Positions 36,486-47,306 of a stretch of 64,000 bases of DNA are shown piece by piece. How positions within the stretch are numbered: position 1 is the first letter of the stretch; each line of letters opens with the position of its first letter. This DNA is from Leptospira ainlahdjerensis. Its GTDB lineage: Bacteria > Spirochaetota > Leptospiria > Leptospirales > Leptospiraceae. The position numbers and the translations under genes are program-made. Where the stretch lies: the NCBI RefSeq assembly GCF_016919175.1, contig NZ_JAFFPU010000004.1, positions 79,336 through 143,335 on the forward strand, written 5' to 3'. The notes under the pieces are model-generated. The model did not search any database. It saw only the letters and a program-made list of their open reading frames with translations, and was not told the DNA's origin.

Positions 36486-36627
36486 GTTCCTACATGGGAA
36501 TTTATCCTTGGAAAATTAGGATTTTGTGATATAGAAAAGTCCTCCGGAATTTTTCCGCCACCCACCCCACCACCCGAAATTTGGGCGGGGCGCGCGACTT
36601 TTACGGAAGAATTGTCGGAGTTCCTAC
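36486..36627 (+). repeat. Interspersed repeat, copy C, 134-bp unit
   Basis: Bounded by GTTCCTAC at 36486-36493 and 36620-36627 (134 bp between starts). It contains GGAAAATTAGGATTTTGTGA, TCCTCCGGAATTTTTCCGCC, CACCCGAAATTTGGGCGGGG and CGCGCGACTTTTACGGAAGA. The right-hand 80 bp or so is identical to copy D. Confidence 0.85.
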
Positions 36628-36780
36628 ATGGAAATTTGTGCGTGCAAAATTAGAATTTTATGATATACAAAAGTCCCTCGTGATTTTTTTCACCATCCAA
36701 AATTTGCATATCCCTACCCACAAGTTAAGAGTAGATCAACGAGAATCGTCCTAAGACAAGGGTTTTGTAAGAGTTCCTAC
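36620..36780 (+). repeat. Interspersed repeat, degenerate copy plus leader
   Basis: It begins at the shared border GTTCCTAC and keeps GCAAAATTAGAATTTTATGA and CAAAAGTCCC, but the GC-rich half is lost. The leader CCCACAAGTTAAGAGTAGAT leads to the next border at 36773. Confidence 0.65.
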
Positions 36781-36914
36781 ATGAGATTTTTTTCTCGCAA
36801 AATTAGGATTTTGTGATATAGGAAAGTCCTCCGGAATTTTTCCGCCACCCACCCCACCACCCGAAATTTGGGCGGGGCGCGCGACTTTTACGGAAGAATT
36901 GTCGGAGTTCCTAC
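36773..36914 (+). repeat. Interspersed repeat, copy D, 134-bp unit
   Basis: Bounded by GTTCCTAC at 36773-36780 and 36907-36914, again exactly 134 bp apart. From the GGAAAGTCCTCC motif to the border, apparently without differences, it matches copy C, pointing to recent duplication or homogenisation. Confidence 0.85.
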
Positions 36915-37014
36915 AGGTTCCGTCCACCGATTCAAGGTCACTTGAGCAGATTTCCAGGCGAGCGTTAAAGTCGGTCGCAGAAGACGTAGGAGCTCTTACA
37001 AATTCCCCTTTTCT

Positions 37015-37794
37015 CTAAGAAAGAAATGTCTTCGAAGAACTTTCAAGATAGGATTTGAGATGGTTTGTCTCTTTCGTAAAAAAGACCGGAACCGGAAAAT
37101 TGGGTTTGGAAGGAATCAAGACGACCCCCTCGTCAAAAAATAAAATCTTTTCAATCTCGGAAAAGGAATAACGATAAATGCTGTTCAAAGCTTCGAAAGA
37201 AAGGGATTCCTTAGTTTCGTTTAACTTTCCGGGACCGATTCTTTTCAGACCTCTCATAAGTTCCGGGGTCAAATCCTCCTTTGTACCGGAAAGTTTTTCA
37301 AAAGGAAGTTCCCGATTCTGATCCAGATACAAAAGGCCCTCGATCTCAAAACGGACCTCCCTCACTTCTTCGATTTTCTCTTCGTTTCTCGTGGAATACT
37401 TAGGGGATTCTTCCAAAACCTGAATCCCGGAGGGAGAAAGTTCTTCGGAAATAAATTCTTCCTCCTCGGAAAAACTTTCCAAAGGAGTTTCCAAAGAAGA
37501 ATCTGGAGTTTTCTTCTGATTGGGAATTTTTCTTCCTTCCACGAAGAGGTTTTCGAGATGTTTCTGCTTTTCTACATTCTCCGTCTGAGAGGCCCTTTTG
37601 TTGGAAGCAAGAATTTCACCCGCCCTTTTTGAGTTCGGCCTTGAAATGAGGTGATCGTTTTCAGAAAATCCAGGGCGAGTAGAACTCGACTTGGACGTGG
37701 GACGGTCTTGCCCGGAACCGTGAGGATTCAGAGAGACGTAGATAAAACAAAGAAGTCCCACAAGAATGAGTGCAATTGCGATAAAGAGCATCAT
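37015..37794 (-). CDS. Membrane-anchored hypothetical protein with low-complexity linker
   Basis: A 259-residue protein: one N-terminal membrane helix (2-24), then a long polar linker rich in Ser, Glu and Lys (25-145), then a folded C-terminal domain (about 146-259) with no family I recognise. The C-terminal segment SFSEIEKILFFDEGVVLIP suggests an alpha/beta fold. It is divergent from the PpiD-like gene at 37897 with about 100 bp between starts. Function unknown. Confidence 0.55.
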   Translation of the reverse strand: MMLFIAIALILVGLLCFIYVSLNPHGSGQDRPTSKSSSTRPGFSENDHLISRPNSKRAGEILASNKRASQTENVEKQKHLENLFVEGRKIPNQKKTPDSSLETPLESFSEEEEFISEELSPSGIQVLEESPKYSTRNEEKIEEVREVRFEIEGLLYLDQNRELPFEKLSGTKEDLTPELMRGLKRIGPGKLNETKESLSFEALNSIYRYSFSEIEKILFFDEGVVLIPSKPNFPVPVFFTKETNHLKSYLESSSKTFLS

Positions 37795-37895
37795 TTTATC
37801 TATCTGTCGAATGGGCCGGTTTCTGAAGCGTTTTTCTCACTTTTCTCCTTTACAGAAATATTCCTTCACAAACCCTTTCAGTTTACAGATACAAA

Positions 37896-39596
<1,701 letters not shown>

Positions 39597-39782
39597 GAAT
39601 TTTCTGACTTCTAAACTTTCTCTTGGATCTGATTTGCTCTTTGGGGGTTGAGAAAGTTTTAGAGGATCGATTTTAGAATTTGAAGAATGTCTTCCAAGCG
39701 AAGCGCCAACTCGATCCAAGTAAAAAAAATATCCAAATTCCTTTCCAAACTGCACCCAAAGAGCTCCGTAAAGATGATTTTG

Positions 39783-39798
39783 TGTGGGAGTTCCCACA
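39783..39798. repeat. Palindromic border element of the repeat family
   Basis: TGTGGGA-GT-TCCCACA is a perfect 7+7 palindrome. Its right half resembles the GTTCCTAC border of the 134-bp repeats, and copy A has the equivalent TGTAGGAACTTCCTGCA. It is followed by a faint match to the core. Confidence 0.5.
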
Positions 39799-39974
39799 AG
39801 ATTTCGTCTTTGCAAAGTTCCAATTTCTTGAGAGAGAAAAATTTTTCCAAGATTTCCCCTACAGCGCGATTGAAAGAGAATGCCGCTTTGAATTACTTGA
39901 GCCAATACAAAATCAGGATATCTTTAACCCGCAGGCTATGAGGAGAATCTTCCCAGAAAGGGAATTTTGTTAGA

Positions 39975-40115
39975 GTTCCTACATAGGAATTTTGACTTGC
40001 AAAAAGTATGATTTTGTGATAGAGAAGAGACTCCGGAGTTTTTCCCACCACCGCTCCCCTCCACCCGAAATTTGGGCGGGGCGCGACTTTCACGGGAGGG
40101 CGTCGTAGTTCCTAC
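39975..40115 (+). repeat. Interspersed repeat, copy E
   Basis: Bounded by GTTCCTAC at 39975-39982 and 40108-40115 (133 bp). It contains CTTGCAAAAAGTATGATTTT, GTGATAGAGAAGAGACTCCG, GAGTTTTTCCCACCACCGCT and CACCCGAAATTTGGGCGGGG, and lacks one GC dinucleotide of the GCGCGC stretch found in the other copies. Confidence 0.85.
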
Positions 40116-40268
40116 GGATCTCCTTACAATCCTCCGTTTCGTAAATGAGTAGAGGATGGAGTTCTTAAGATTAGGATCTAAAATTCTTTATCTCGGAATT
40201 TCAATCTCCTTCCATATTTCAAAAACGTTTCGATTTGTCTTATTCGAAATGAGAGATTTCTTTCTAAC

Positions 40269-41255
40269 TCAGTAGTATCTTCGTTTGAGAATTCTCCGGA
40301 GTTCTTTCACAAAGGGAGAATCTTCCGACGCATCCGGATTCATTCGAGTGAGATAGGTTTTTGCCCAATTCTCCGCCTCCTCGTATTTTCCCTGATCTCC
40401 GTAGATTCTCACAATGAGAGTCACCGCTTTTTCCAAACTTTGTTTTTGAGAATCTAATTCCGGTTTTTTCTGCAAAAGTTTCACGAGTTGCAGAAGATAT
40501 CTCCTCGCAGAATCCTTTCGTTCCGTGGAAGAAAGCATTTCACCGAGAGAAAGAAGAGATATCAACTGAAAGTGTTCAGGAGCTTCGGTGATAATTTTGA
40601 GATATTGAGATTCTGCCTCGGGAATCTTTCCATTCCCTCGCAAAGCGCGGGCCACTTCAAAAATTGCCTTCCATTTCTCGTCTTCAGAATCGATCTGTTC
40701 CGTGATGGAACTCGCGTCATTCGCGCTTTCAGCGGTGAGTCTTGCGTCTTCCAATTTGGAAGCGTTAGCTGTTTTTCCCTGTCCGCTTGCTTGGTTGAAT
40801 TCGGTCTTTGCGTTGTTTCTCTGATTTTCTCTCAGACGAAGTATGCCCTTTTTATAACCGCTCTCGGAAGGATCGTCCTTCTTTTTATCCTTCTTCTTTT
40901 TCAAACTCGTCTTGGAAGAATTTGGAAGTGTGGTTTTTTCGGGGAGCGCAGGGGATTCTTCCGGAGAATCTTTGGAAGCAGATTTTTGAATGTCCATTTC
41001 GGAGGAGGAATCAGACACGTTAGACGTCTTTGCTTCGTCCCTGCTAGTCGGAACTGAATCCGTTTTTTCGGAAGAATTTGGATTTAATTCCTTCGATTTT
41101 GCCACCGGAGAATCATCTGTCTTTTCTACGGTTACTTCGGCCTCTACAGAAGACTTTTCGGATTCTTCTGGAAAAGGAAGGGGCATATCTGCAAATATAG
41201 AAAAGGAAATTCCAAATAAGAATCCAGAAAGGATCAAAGAACGAATCCATTTCAT
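40269..41255 (-). CDS. Exported hypothetical with TPR-like C-terminus
   Basis: A 328-residue protein with a signal peptide (about 1-22, LILSGFLFGISFSIFA), a long charged low-complexity region (25-150, many Ser, Lys, Glu and Pro), and a helical C-terminal domain with TPR-like repeats (about 190-315: WKAIFEVARALRGNGKIPEA, then EHFQLISLLSLGEMLSS, and YGDQGKYEEAENWAKTYL). It is probably a periplasmic or envelope scaffold. Its ATG overlaps the stop of the upstream gene (ATGA). Confidence 0.6.
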   Translation of the reverse strand: MKWIRSLILSGFLFGISFSIFADMPLPFPEESEKSSVEAEVTVEKTDDSPVAKSKELNPNSSEKTDSVPTSRDEAKTSNVSDSSSEMDIQKSASKDSPEESPALPEKTTLPNSSKTSLKKKKDKKKDDPSESGYKKGILRLRENQRNNAKTEFNQASGQGKTANASKLEDARLTAESANDASSITEQIDSEDEKWKAIFEVARALRGNGKIPEAESQYLKIITEAPEHFQLISLLSLGEMLSSTERKDSARRYLLQLVKLLQKKPELDSQKQSLEKAVTLIVRIYGDQGKYEEAENWAKTYLTRMNPDASEDSPFVKELRRILKRRYY

Positions 41256-41866
41256 CTGAGTTCCGGAGATCCTTTCGAATTATTTTTAGGAGGACGTATC
41301 AAACTTGGTCTTTCTCCATTCGAAGAACTTCCTGTCCCGCGATCGGGTGTCACCGTTCCCGGGTCTTCCAGTTTTCGATTCGAATCGGGGGTTCTCTCTC
41401 GATCATTGTTCGGAAGAGAATCGGATTCCGTAGGAAGTTTCGGGGTTCCACCACCTTCCCTTCTTCCTTCTCTCAAAGGATCCTTTCCTTCCGGAGAATT
41501 CGATTCGGGTAAAAGTCCGCTCTTTGGTTTTTCCCTTTCGTATCGATCGATCTCGAGATTGGAAGATTCTCCCGTTCCCGAAAGATCTGGATCGCTATAG
41601 CGGATGGACTTTCGCTTTCGATTGTAATTTCTTTCTAAATCTTCTAAAAAGAGGGCTTTACGATCCAATTCTTTGGCCTGATCCTCAAAAGCAGCGCCTT
41701 CTTTTCCGCGCTGAACTCCGACGAGTATCGCTAAAGAAACACCCAAAACGGCCAAGGAAATCCCCGTGTACAGGAGGGTTTTTTGCACTTGCGGCGGCAG
41801 ATTTCGGGAAAGACTGTCTATGGAAGACATCCCGGATTGGAGCTTATCTTTAAAATTGAGATCCAT
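41252..41866 (-). CDS. Single-span membrane protein, Ser/Pro/Arg-rich tail
   Basis: A 204-residue protein (from ATG 41866; an in-frame TTG nine codons upstream is less likely). A short cytoplasmic part is followed by a membrane helix (about 30-51, TLLYTGISLAVLGVSLAILVG) and a long disordered tail rich in Ser, Pro, Glu, Arg and Gly. No family is recognised. It is translationally coupled to the TPR-like exported protein downstream, so the two may form one envelope system. Confidence 0.55.
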   Translation of the reverse strand: MDLNFKDKLQSGMSSIDSLSRNLPPQVQKTLLYTGISLAVLGVSLAILVGVQRGKEGAAFEDQAKELDRKALFLEDLERNYNRKRKSIRYSDPDLSGTGESSNLEIDRYEREKPKSGLLPESNSPEGKDPLREGRREGGGTPKLPTESDSLPNNDRERTPDSNRKLEDPGTVTPDRGTGSSSNGERPSLIRPPKNNSKGSPELR

Positions 41867-42012
41867 TGTTTTTAGTTTCGGTAGATTTCCCAATTCTACA
41901 AAGAAAGAGAAAAATCTCGAACGGTTTTTTTGATCCTCATTTTTTTACCGTCTTATCGCTTAGAGAACAAAATGCATTTACAATCTCCAAAAAAAAGAAG
42001 AGTTTGGGCTTT

Positions 42013-42726
42013 GTGAACGAGAATCCTCTCGCCCCCGATTGCTACTTCTGTTCGAATCGACACAAATCCGTTTTAAAATGTGTCTCCATGGAAACGCTGG
42101 ATCGTATCAATTCTACCAAGGAATTCCGCCTTTTTCGGAAAGGGGAAAGTATGATCCATTCAGGTGATAAGGCGGATGGTTTTTATTTTATCAAATCAGG
42201 ATGCGTCCGCATCTTTCGGAATTCTCCCTCGGGCAAAGAACAGACGTTTTCCATTCGGAGATCCGGAGAATGGGTCGGCTTTCGAGATCTTTTATCGGGA
42301 AACACTTTTTCCCAAAACGCGGAAGCGTTGGAACCGGTAGAAGCTTGTTTTATCCAGAAAGGCATCTTAGAAGATTTGATGAAAGACGATCCCAAACTTC
42401 AGTTGGAAATTCTAAAACAAATGGCAATTGAATGGAAAGAATTAGAAGACCAAACCGTTGCCTTAGGAACCAAACAAGTTCACAGTAAACTGGCAGAACT
42501 TCTGATCTCTTTCCAAACCGCTTCCGGAAACGAACCGGAAATCGAATTGAATCTCACGAGGGAAATCATGGCCTCCATGGTTGGAACTACTACGGAAACG
42601 CTGGTGCGAGCGCTTTCGGATTTTAAGAATAGAGATTGGATCGAAATTCACAAAAACAGAATTCGTTTTTTAAATCTCGAAGCTTTGCGCGGAATCTCCA
42701 ATTTGGAAACAACCAATCACCACTGA
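42013..42726 (+). CDS. FNR/CRP-family regulator with N-terminal cysteines
   Basis: A 237-residue regulator from the GTG at 42013; upstream in-frame starts run into the promoter area of the divergent gene and are not favoured. It has a cAMP-binding-like beta roll (about 30-140) and a C-terminal winged helix with NLTREIMASMVGTTTETLVR, whose recognition helix carries E-x3-R as in FNR. Cysteines 10, 13 and 23 near the N-terminus and Cys112 in the core resemble FNR's [4Fe-4S] set, although the spacing CX2CX9C differs from CX3CX2CX5C. It lies directly before the cbb3 oxidase operon and probably controls it in response to oxygen. Confidence 0.78.
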   Translation: MNENPLAPDCYFCSNRHKSVLKCVSMETLDRINSTKEFRLFRKGESMIHSGDKADGFYFIKSGCVRIFRNSPSGKEQTFSIRRSGEWVGFRDLLSGNTFSQNAEALEPVEACFIQKGILEDLMKDDPKLQLEILKQMAIEWKELEDQTVALGTKQVHSKLAELLISFQTASGNEPEIELNLTREIMASMVGTTTETLVRALSDFKNRDWIEIHKNRIRFLNLEALRGISNLETTNHH

Positions 42727-42819
42727 ACCGATTCTGAGAAAGAATCTCAAAACCGCTCATTGGAAAGACCAGATTCTTCCGGTCCCCTTTTCCCTCAACC
42801 GCAAGCAAAACCCGCAACC

Positions 42820-42833
42820 TTGACAATTATCAT
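42820..42833. promoter_or_regulatory. Candidate FNR-type site before ccoN
   Basis: TTGACAATTATCAT matches the FNR consensus TTGAT-N4-ATCAA at eight of ten defined positions. It lies about 180 bp before ccoN. A TATAAT box is at 42950-42955, just after a 17-bp palindrome (42931-42947). Confidence 0.45.
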
Positions 42834-43011
42834 GCCCTATATCCATGAAATCGCCCTGGGATTTCTTTTCTTTCCAAGTCGGTTTTCATATAAGGTAAAA
42901 TTATAAAACTCTAAATTAAAAATGAATATTCTATTTTATTAAAATAGTATATAATTTTTTGACTTTGAGAGTTTAGACCGAAGGAATAATCGAATCAGGA
43001 GACAAAATCTC

Positions 43012-44444
43012 ATGAGCCAAACGAACGCCAAATACAACGATTCAATCGTAAAAGGGTTCATCATATCGGCTATGGTTTGGGGAGTCGCATCCATGTTAGT
43101 GGGTGTCCTCGCCGCATTTCAAATGGTTTATCCGGAACTGAATTTCACACAATATTTCAGTTTTGGAAGAATCAGACCCTTGCACACAAACGCAGCCATC
43201 TTCGGATTTGCACTGAGCATCATCTTTGCAACCGCGTATCACCTGATCCAAAGACTCTGTAGAGTTAGAATCTGGAGCGACTCTCTGGCGAAGATTCATT
43301 TTGTGTTATACAATCTGACGATCCTTCTTGCAGCGATCACTCTTCCCTTAGGACTCAATCAATCCAAGGAATACGCGGAGTTGGAATGGCCACTCGATCT
43401 TTTGATCGTTGTTTGGTTCGTGATCTTCATCGTAAACTTCTTTGCAACGATCTTTACGAGAGAGGAAAAACAACTCTATGCAGCGATCTGGTTTTACATC
43501 GCTTCTTTCGTAACGGTTCCGATTCTTTTTATCGTGAACAACCTTTCCGTTCCCGTAGGACTTACTAAGTCATATTCGGTTTTCTCGGGAGTTTACGACG
43601 CAAACATACAGTGGTGGTATGGACACAACGCGGTAGCGTTTGTTTTGACGACCCCGTTCTTAGGTTTGATGTATTACTACTTTCCAAAACATATCAAACA
43701 ACCGATCTACAGCCATAGATTATCGATCATCCACTTCTGGTCTTTGATCTTCATCTATATCTGGGCTGGTCCTCACCATTTGCTCAACACCCCTCTTCCG
43801 GAATGGCTTCAGACAACCGGGATGGCGTTTTCGATCATGTTGTGGATGCCTTCTTGGGGAGGAATGCTCAACGGATTTCTCACCTTAACACAAGCCAAGG
43901 AAAAGATCAAAACGGATGCTCTTCTCAAGATGATGCTCGTCGGGATTACCTTCTACGGTATGTCGACGTTTGAAGGCCCCCTCCTTTCCATTCGTTCGAT
44001 CAGCGCTCTCGGACATAACACCGACTGGATCGTGGGTCACGTTCACTCCGGAACTCTCGGTTGGGTGGGAATGATGTCTTTCGCGGCGATCTATTATCTT
44101 GTCCCAAGATTGTGGAACACGAATCTCTATTCTGAAAAACTTGCGAACACACACTTCTGGTTGGCAACTCTCGGAATTCTTCTTTATATCGTATCCATGT
44201 GGGTTTCCGGAATCACCGAAGGTTCTATGTGGAGAGCCATCGATTCCAAAGGATTTCTTCAATACCCGAACTGGGTGCAAATCACCGAGGTTCTCAAACC
44301 CTTCCGCTTCGCAAGAGGTGTCGCCGGTGTTCTTTACCTGAGCGGAGTTTTTGTGATGATCTATAACGTGGTCAAGACGATTCAAACTTCCGGTTCCGGC
44401 TTTCAAGAAGTGGATTTGAGAGTGAAAGAAGAAGGAGGAAAAGC

Positions 44445-44448
<4 letters not shown>
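43012..44448 (+). CDS. ccoN: cbb3 cytochrome oxidase subunit I, CcoN
   Basis: A 478-residue, about 12-span heme-copper oxidase subunit, the catalytic core of the high-affinity cbb3 terminal oxidase. Likely ligands: His58 (PLHTNAAIFGF, low-spin heme b), His205 (WWYGHNAVAF), His255/His256 (AGPHHLL; CuB), and His343/His345 (VGHVHSGTLG; heme b3/b). Tyr249 lies in the helix that carries the cbb3 cross-linked tyrosine. AGGAGA lies ten bases before ATG. Its stop overlaps the ccoO start (ATGA). It reduces oxygen to water with electrons from CcoO and CcoP. Confidence 0.95.
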
Positions 44449-45134
<686 letters not shown>

Positions 45135-45141
45135 GGCAAGT

Positions 45142-45288
45142 ATGGAACTGGAACTGATTCAAATCTACAAGTTTGCAAGACTACCAGTTCTTGTTTTAGC
45201 GATCGGTCTGATCACCGCATACGTTTACAACAAGAAACGCAAGGTACAAATGGAAGATCCAAAGTATAGAATGCTGGAGGAGGACTGA
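45142..45288 (+). CDS. ccoQ: Small cbb3 oxidase subunit CcoQ
   Basis: A 48-residue protein with one membrane helix (about 14-30, LPVLVLAIGLITAYVY) and a basic then acidic tail ending in EDPKYRMLEED. Size, position between ccoO and ccoP and a single span are what is expected of CcoQ, which stabilises the cbb3 complex. Its ATG follows GTGAGGCAAGT. The tail motif PKYRML also occurs in CcoS of this locus. It is four bases before ccoP. Confidence 0.82.
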   Translation: MELELIQIYKFARLPVLVLAIGLITAYVYNKKRKVQMEDPKYRMLEED

Positions 45289-45291
45289 TCC

Positions 45292-45825
45292 ATGACGCAT
45301 GATTCAAATAAAGATTTCGACGGTATCAAACAATCGGACAATCCGATGCCGGAATGGTGGAAATGGATCTTCGTGATCTGTATCGTAGTCGCGGTCGTGT
45401 ATTCGATTTACTATCATAAGTTTTCGAGCTGGGAACAAGATGTCGCTTATGAAAACGAAGTAAAAGAACACGAAGCAAAGTTTCCAAAAGCGGTCTCGGT
45501 AACGAGCAACGATGGAAGTAATCCCTTGCGTGGAAACGCGGATGCGATTGCGGAAGGTGAAAAAACTTTCAAAACAGTCTGCGCTGCTTGTCACGGTCCA
45601 ACGGGGCAAGGTCTTGTCGGACCCAATCTTGTCGATGCGGAATGGATTCACGGATCTCTGGATTCCGAAGTTTATGCGACGATTATGAAAGGAATCGCCG
45701 TAGACAAAACAAAATTAGGAAGAGGACCAATGCCTCCGCATGAAAACTCTCTCGGTTCCGAAAAAGTATATCAGGTGATGGCTTGGCTTGCCACCCAAAA
45801 TGCAAGTCTCAAGGCTTCAAGATAA
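45292..45825 (+). CDS. ccoP: cbb3 oxidase subunit CcoP, monoheme form
   Basis: A 177-residue membrane-anchored cytochrome c. It has an N-terminal helix (about 24-42, WKWIFVICIVVAVVYSIYY) and one heme site, Cys97-x2-Cys100-His101 (VCAACHGPTGQG), with an axial Met in GRGPMPPHE. Classical CcoP has two heme domains and nearly 300 residues; here only one is present, and no sign of a second domain is seen downstream in any frame. It is the electron-entry subunit of the oxidase and is followed by a 134-bp gap. Confidence 0.9.
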   Translation: MTHDSNKDFDGIKQSDNPMPEWWKWIFVICIVVAVVYSIYYHKFSSWEQDVAYENEVKEHEAKFPKAVSVTSNDGSNPLRGNADAIAEGEKTFKTVCAACHGPTGQGLVGPNLVDAEWIHGSLDSEVYATIMKGIAVDKTKLGRGPMPPHENSLGSEKVYQVMAWLATQNASLKASR

Positions 45826-45837
45826 GTTTATGAAATT

Positions 45838-45871
45838 CTTGGATGAAATCTTGAATTCGATCTCATCCAAG
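45838..45871 (+). promoter_or_regulatory. Intercistronic hairpin between ccoP and ccoG
   Basis: CTTGGATGA (45838-45846) and TCATCCAAG (45863-45871) pair perfectly over nine bases with a 16-base loop. No T run follows. It lies at the boundary between structural (NOQP) and assembly (GHIS) genes. Confidence 0.4.
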
Positions 45872-45959
45872 AGTCTGATCGTTTTACTCCGGAAAGAATT
45901 GAGAATTCAACGGACGTTGCACCTCTCCTTCTTTCCAGAGACCACTAAGGAGGACTTTT

Positions 45960-47285
45960 GTGGTCATCTCCAGGCATATAACCGGTAAGATTCGTTCGGC
46001 AAGATATTTAGTAGAAGCGATCTTACTCCCCATTTATTTTTTTCTTCCCTGGCTTCGTTGGGGGGAACACCCGTTCATCCGTCTCGACATTCCAAATAGA
46101 AAGTTTTATCTTCTTGGAAATATTTTTACTCCGCAGGAAGGATACTATCTTCATCTTTTCCTGATCGGGATGGGACTTTCCCTGTTCTTCTTCACAACTC
46201 TGATCGGTAGAGTCTGGTGCGGATGGGCCTGTCCTCAGACGGTGTTTACCGACGTTTTTGATTGGATCGGAAGAACGATCCTCGGATCCAAATACGGCAA
46301 AAAGGACGCTCCCAAGTTGGGAAAATTTATCGTTCACTTTCTTTGGATTCTTGTGAGCGTCTTAGGAGCTCTCGCATGGGTTTCTTATTTTGCTGATCCC
46401 TACGAAATGATAAACGAAATCCGATCTACCGCGTTTCTGACAAGTCCGCCGGTATGGACCTACTTCACCGCATTCTTCACGGCGACCTTGTATCTGGACA
46501 TGGCTTTTGTTAGAGAGCAGTTTTGCAAATACGCTTGTCCTTACGCGAGATTCCAAACCGTAATGATGGACGCAAACTCGGTGAACGTAACCTACGATTT
46601 CAAACGCGGCGAACCCAGAAGAAAGGCAGGAGTTCAAGAAGGAGACTGCACGGCGTGTAATCTATGTTTGGTGGTTTGTCCAACTGGAATCGATATTCGC
46701 GAAGGAACCAACGTAGGCTGTATCGCTTGCGGAAAATGCGTGGATGCGTGTACAAAAACGATGGGAAAAGAAGGCAAAAAAACTCTGATCGGATATATGT
46801 CTGAAACCCAAGCGTATCAACCAGGATCAAAAGTGCGCTGGATCCGTCCTCGAAGTTTGGTCTATGGAACTCTTCTATTTTGTGTCCTGGCGGCGGCGGG
46901 AACCCTTCTTTACAACCGTGTTCCACTCTACGCGAACGTTCTTCCGGACAGAATCATACAACCGATGGAAGTTCCTGGCGGTTTGGTAAGAAATTTTTAT
47001 AACGGACATCTCTTGAATCTAACGTTTGAAGAGCGAGAACTCAAAGTCGAGGTGGCGGAAAGCACCCTTCATTCTCCCGTCCATATCTTGTTAGGTGGAA
47101 CTGAAAAACCGGCCATTCAAGTTTTAGGAAACGATTCTCAGGATTTTAGAATCATCTTAGAAACGGTAGCTCTTCCCCAAGATCAGTCCAAACCGACACA
47201 TCAGATTTCACTCAAAATCACCGATTTGAAAAATCCGAACTTTCAGCTAAAAAAGACGATTCCATTTCGCATCCCGATCAAATAA
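45960..47285 (+). CDS. ccoG: cbb3 oxidase assembly ferredoxin-like protein CcoG
   Basis: A 441-residue membrane protein of the CcoG/RdxA/FixG family, which acts in copper handling during cbb3 assembly. It has about four N-terminal and one later membrane span, the conserved RVWCGWACPQTVFTD (about 83-97), and two [4Fe-4S] motifs (CTACNLCLVVCPTG and CIACGKCVDAC). The C-terminal domain is periplasmic. GTG at 45960 is supported by AAGGAGGA five bases upstream. It is the first gene of the assembly half. Confidence 0.93.
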   Translation: MVISRHITGKIRSARYLVEAILLPIYFFLPWLRWGEHPFIRLDIPNRKFYLLGNIFTPQEGYYLHLFLIGMGLSLFFFTTLIGRVWCGWACPQTVFTDVFDWIGRTILGSKYGKKDAPKLGKFIVHFLWILVSVLGALAWVSYFADPYEMINEIRSTAFLTSPPVWTYFTAFFTATLYLDMAFVREQFCKYACPYARFQTVMMDANSVNVTYDFKRGEPRRKAGVQEGDCTACNLCLVVCPTGIDIREGTNVGCIACGKCVDACTKTMGKEGKKTLIGYMSETQAYQPGSKVRWIRPRSLVYGTLLFCVLAAAGTLLYNRVPLYANVLPDRIIQPMEVPGGLVRNFYNGHLLNLTFEERELKVEVAESTLHSPVHILLGGTEKPAIQVLGNDSQDFRIILETVALPQDQSKPTHQISLKITDLKNPNFQLKKTIPFRIPIK

Positions 47286-47306
47286 GATACAAACAAGGAA
47301 AATTGG

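Larger units (their letters stand above)
36244..37014. other. 771-bp spacer built largely of repeat copies
   Basis: Between two convergent genes. It contains partial, full and degenerate copies of the interspersed repeat in tandem (from about 36355 to 36914), all in the same orientation. Frames here are not coding. No tRNA is present. Confidence 0.75.
39597..40268. other. 672-bp spacer with repeat copy and fragment
   Basis: Between two convergent genes. It has a full repeat copy (39975-40115) and the palindromic border TGTGGGAGTTCCCACA at 39783-39798, which looks like a stranded end of another copy. The rest is AT-rich. No gene is seen. Confidence 0.7.

Noticed and set aside
36486..36914. 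CRISPR-like array
   Set aside because: The units are 134 bp with no short repeat-spacer alternation and no cas genes.
45830..45988. 52-residue frame between ccoP and ccoG
   Set aside because: No ribosome site, no membrane helix or family signature, and it overlaps the well-supported ccoG start.
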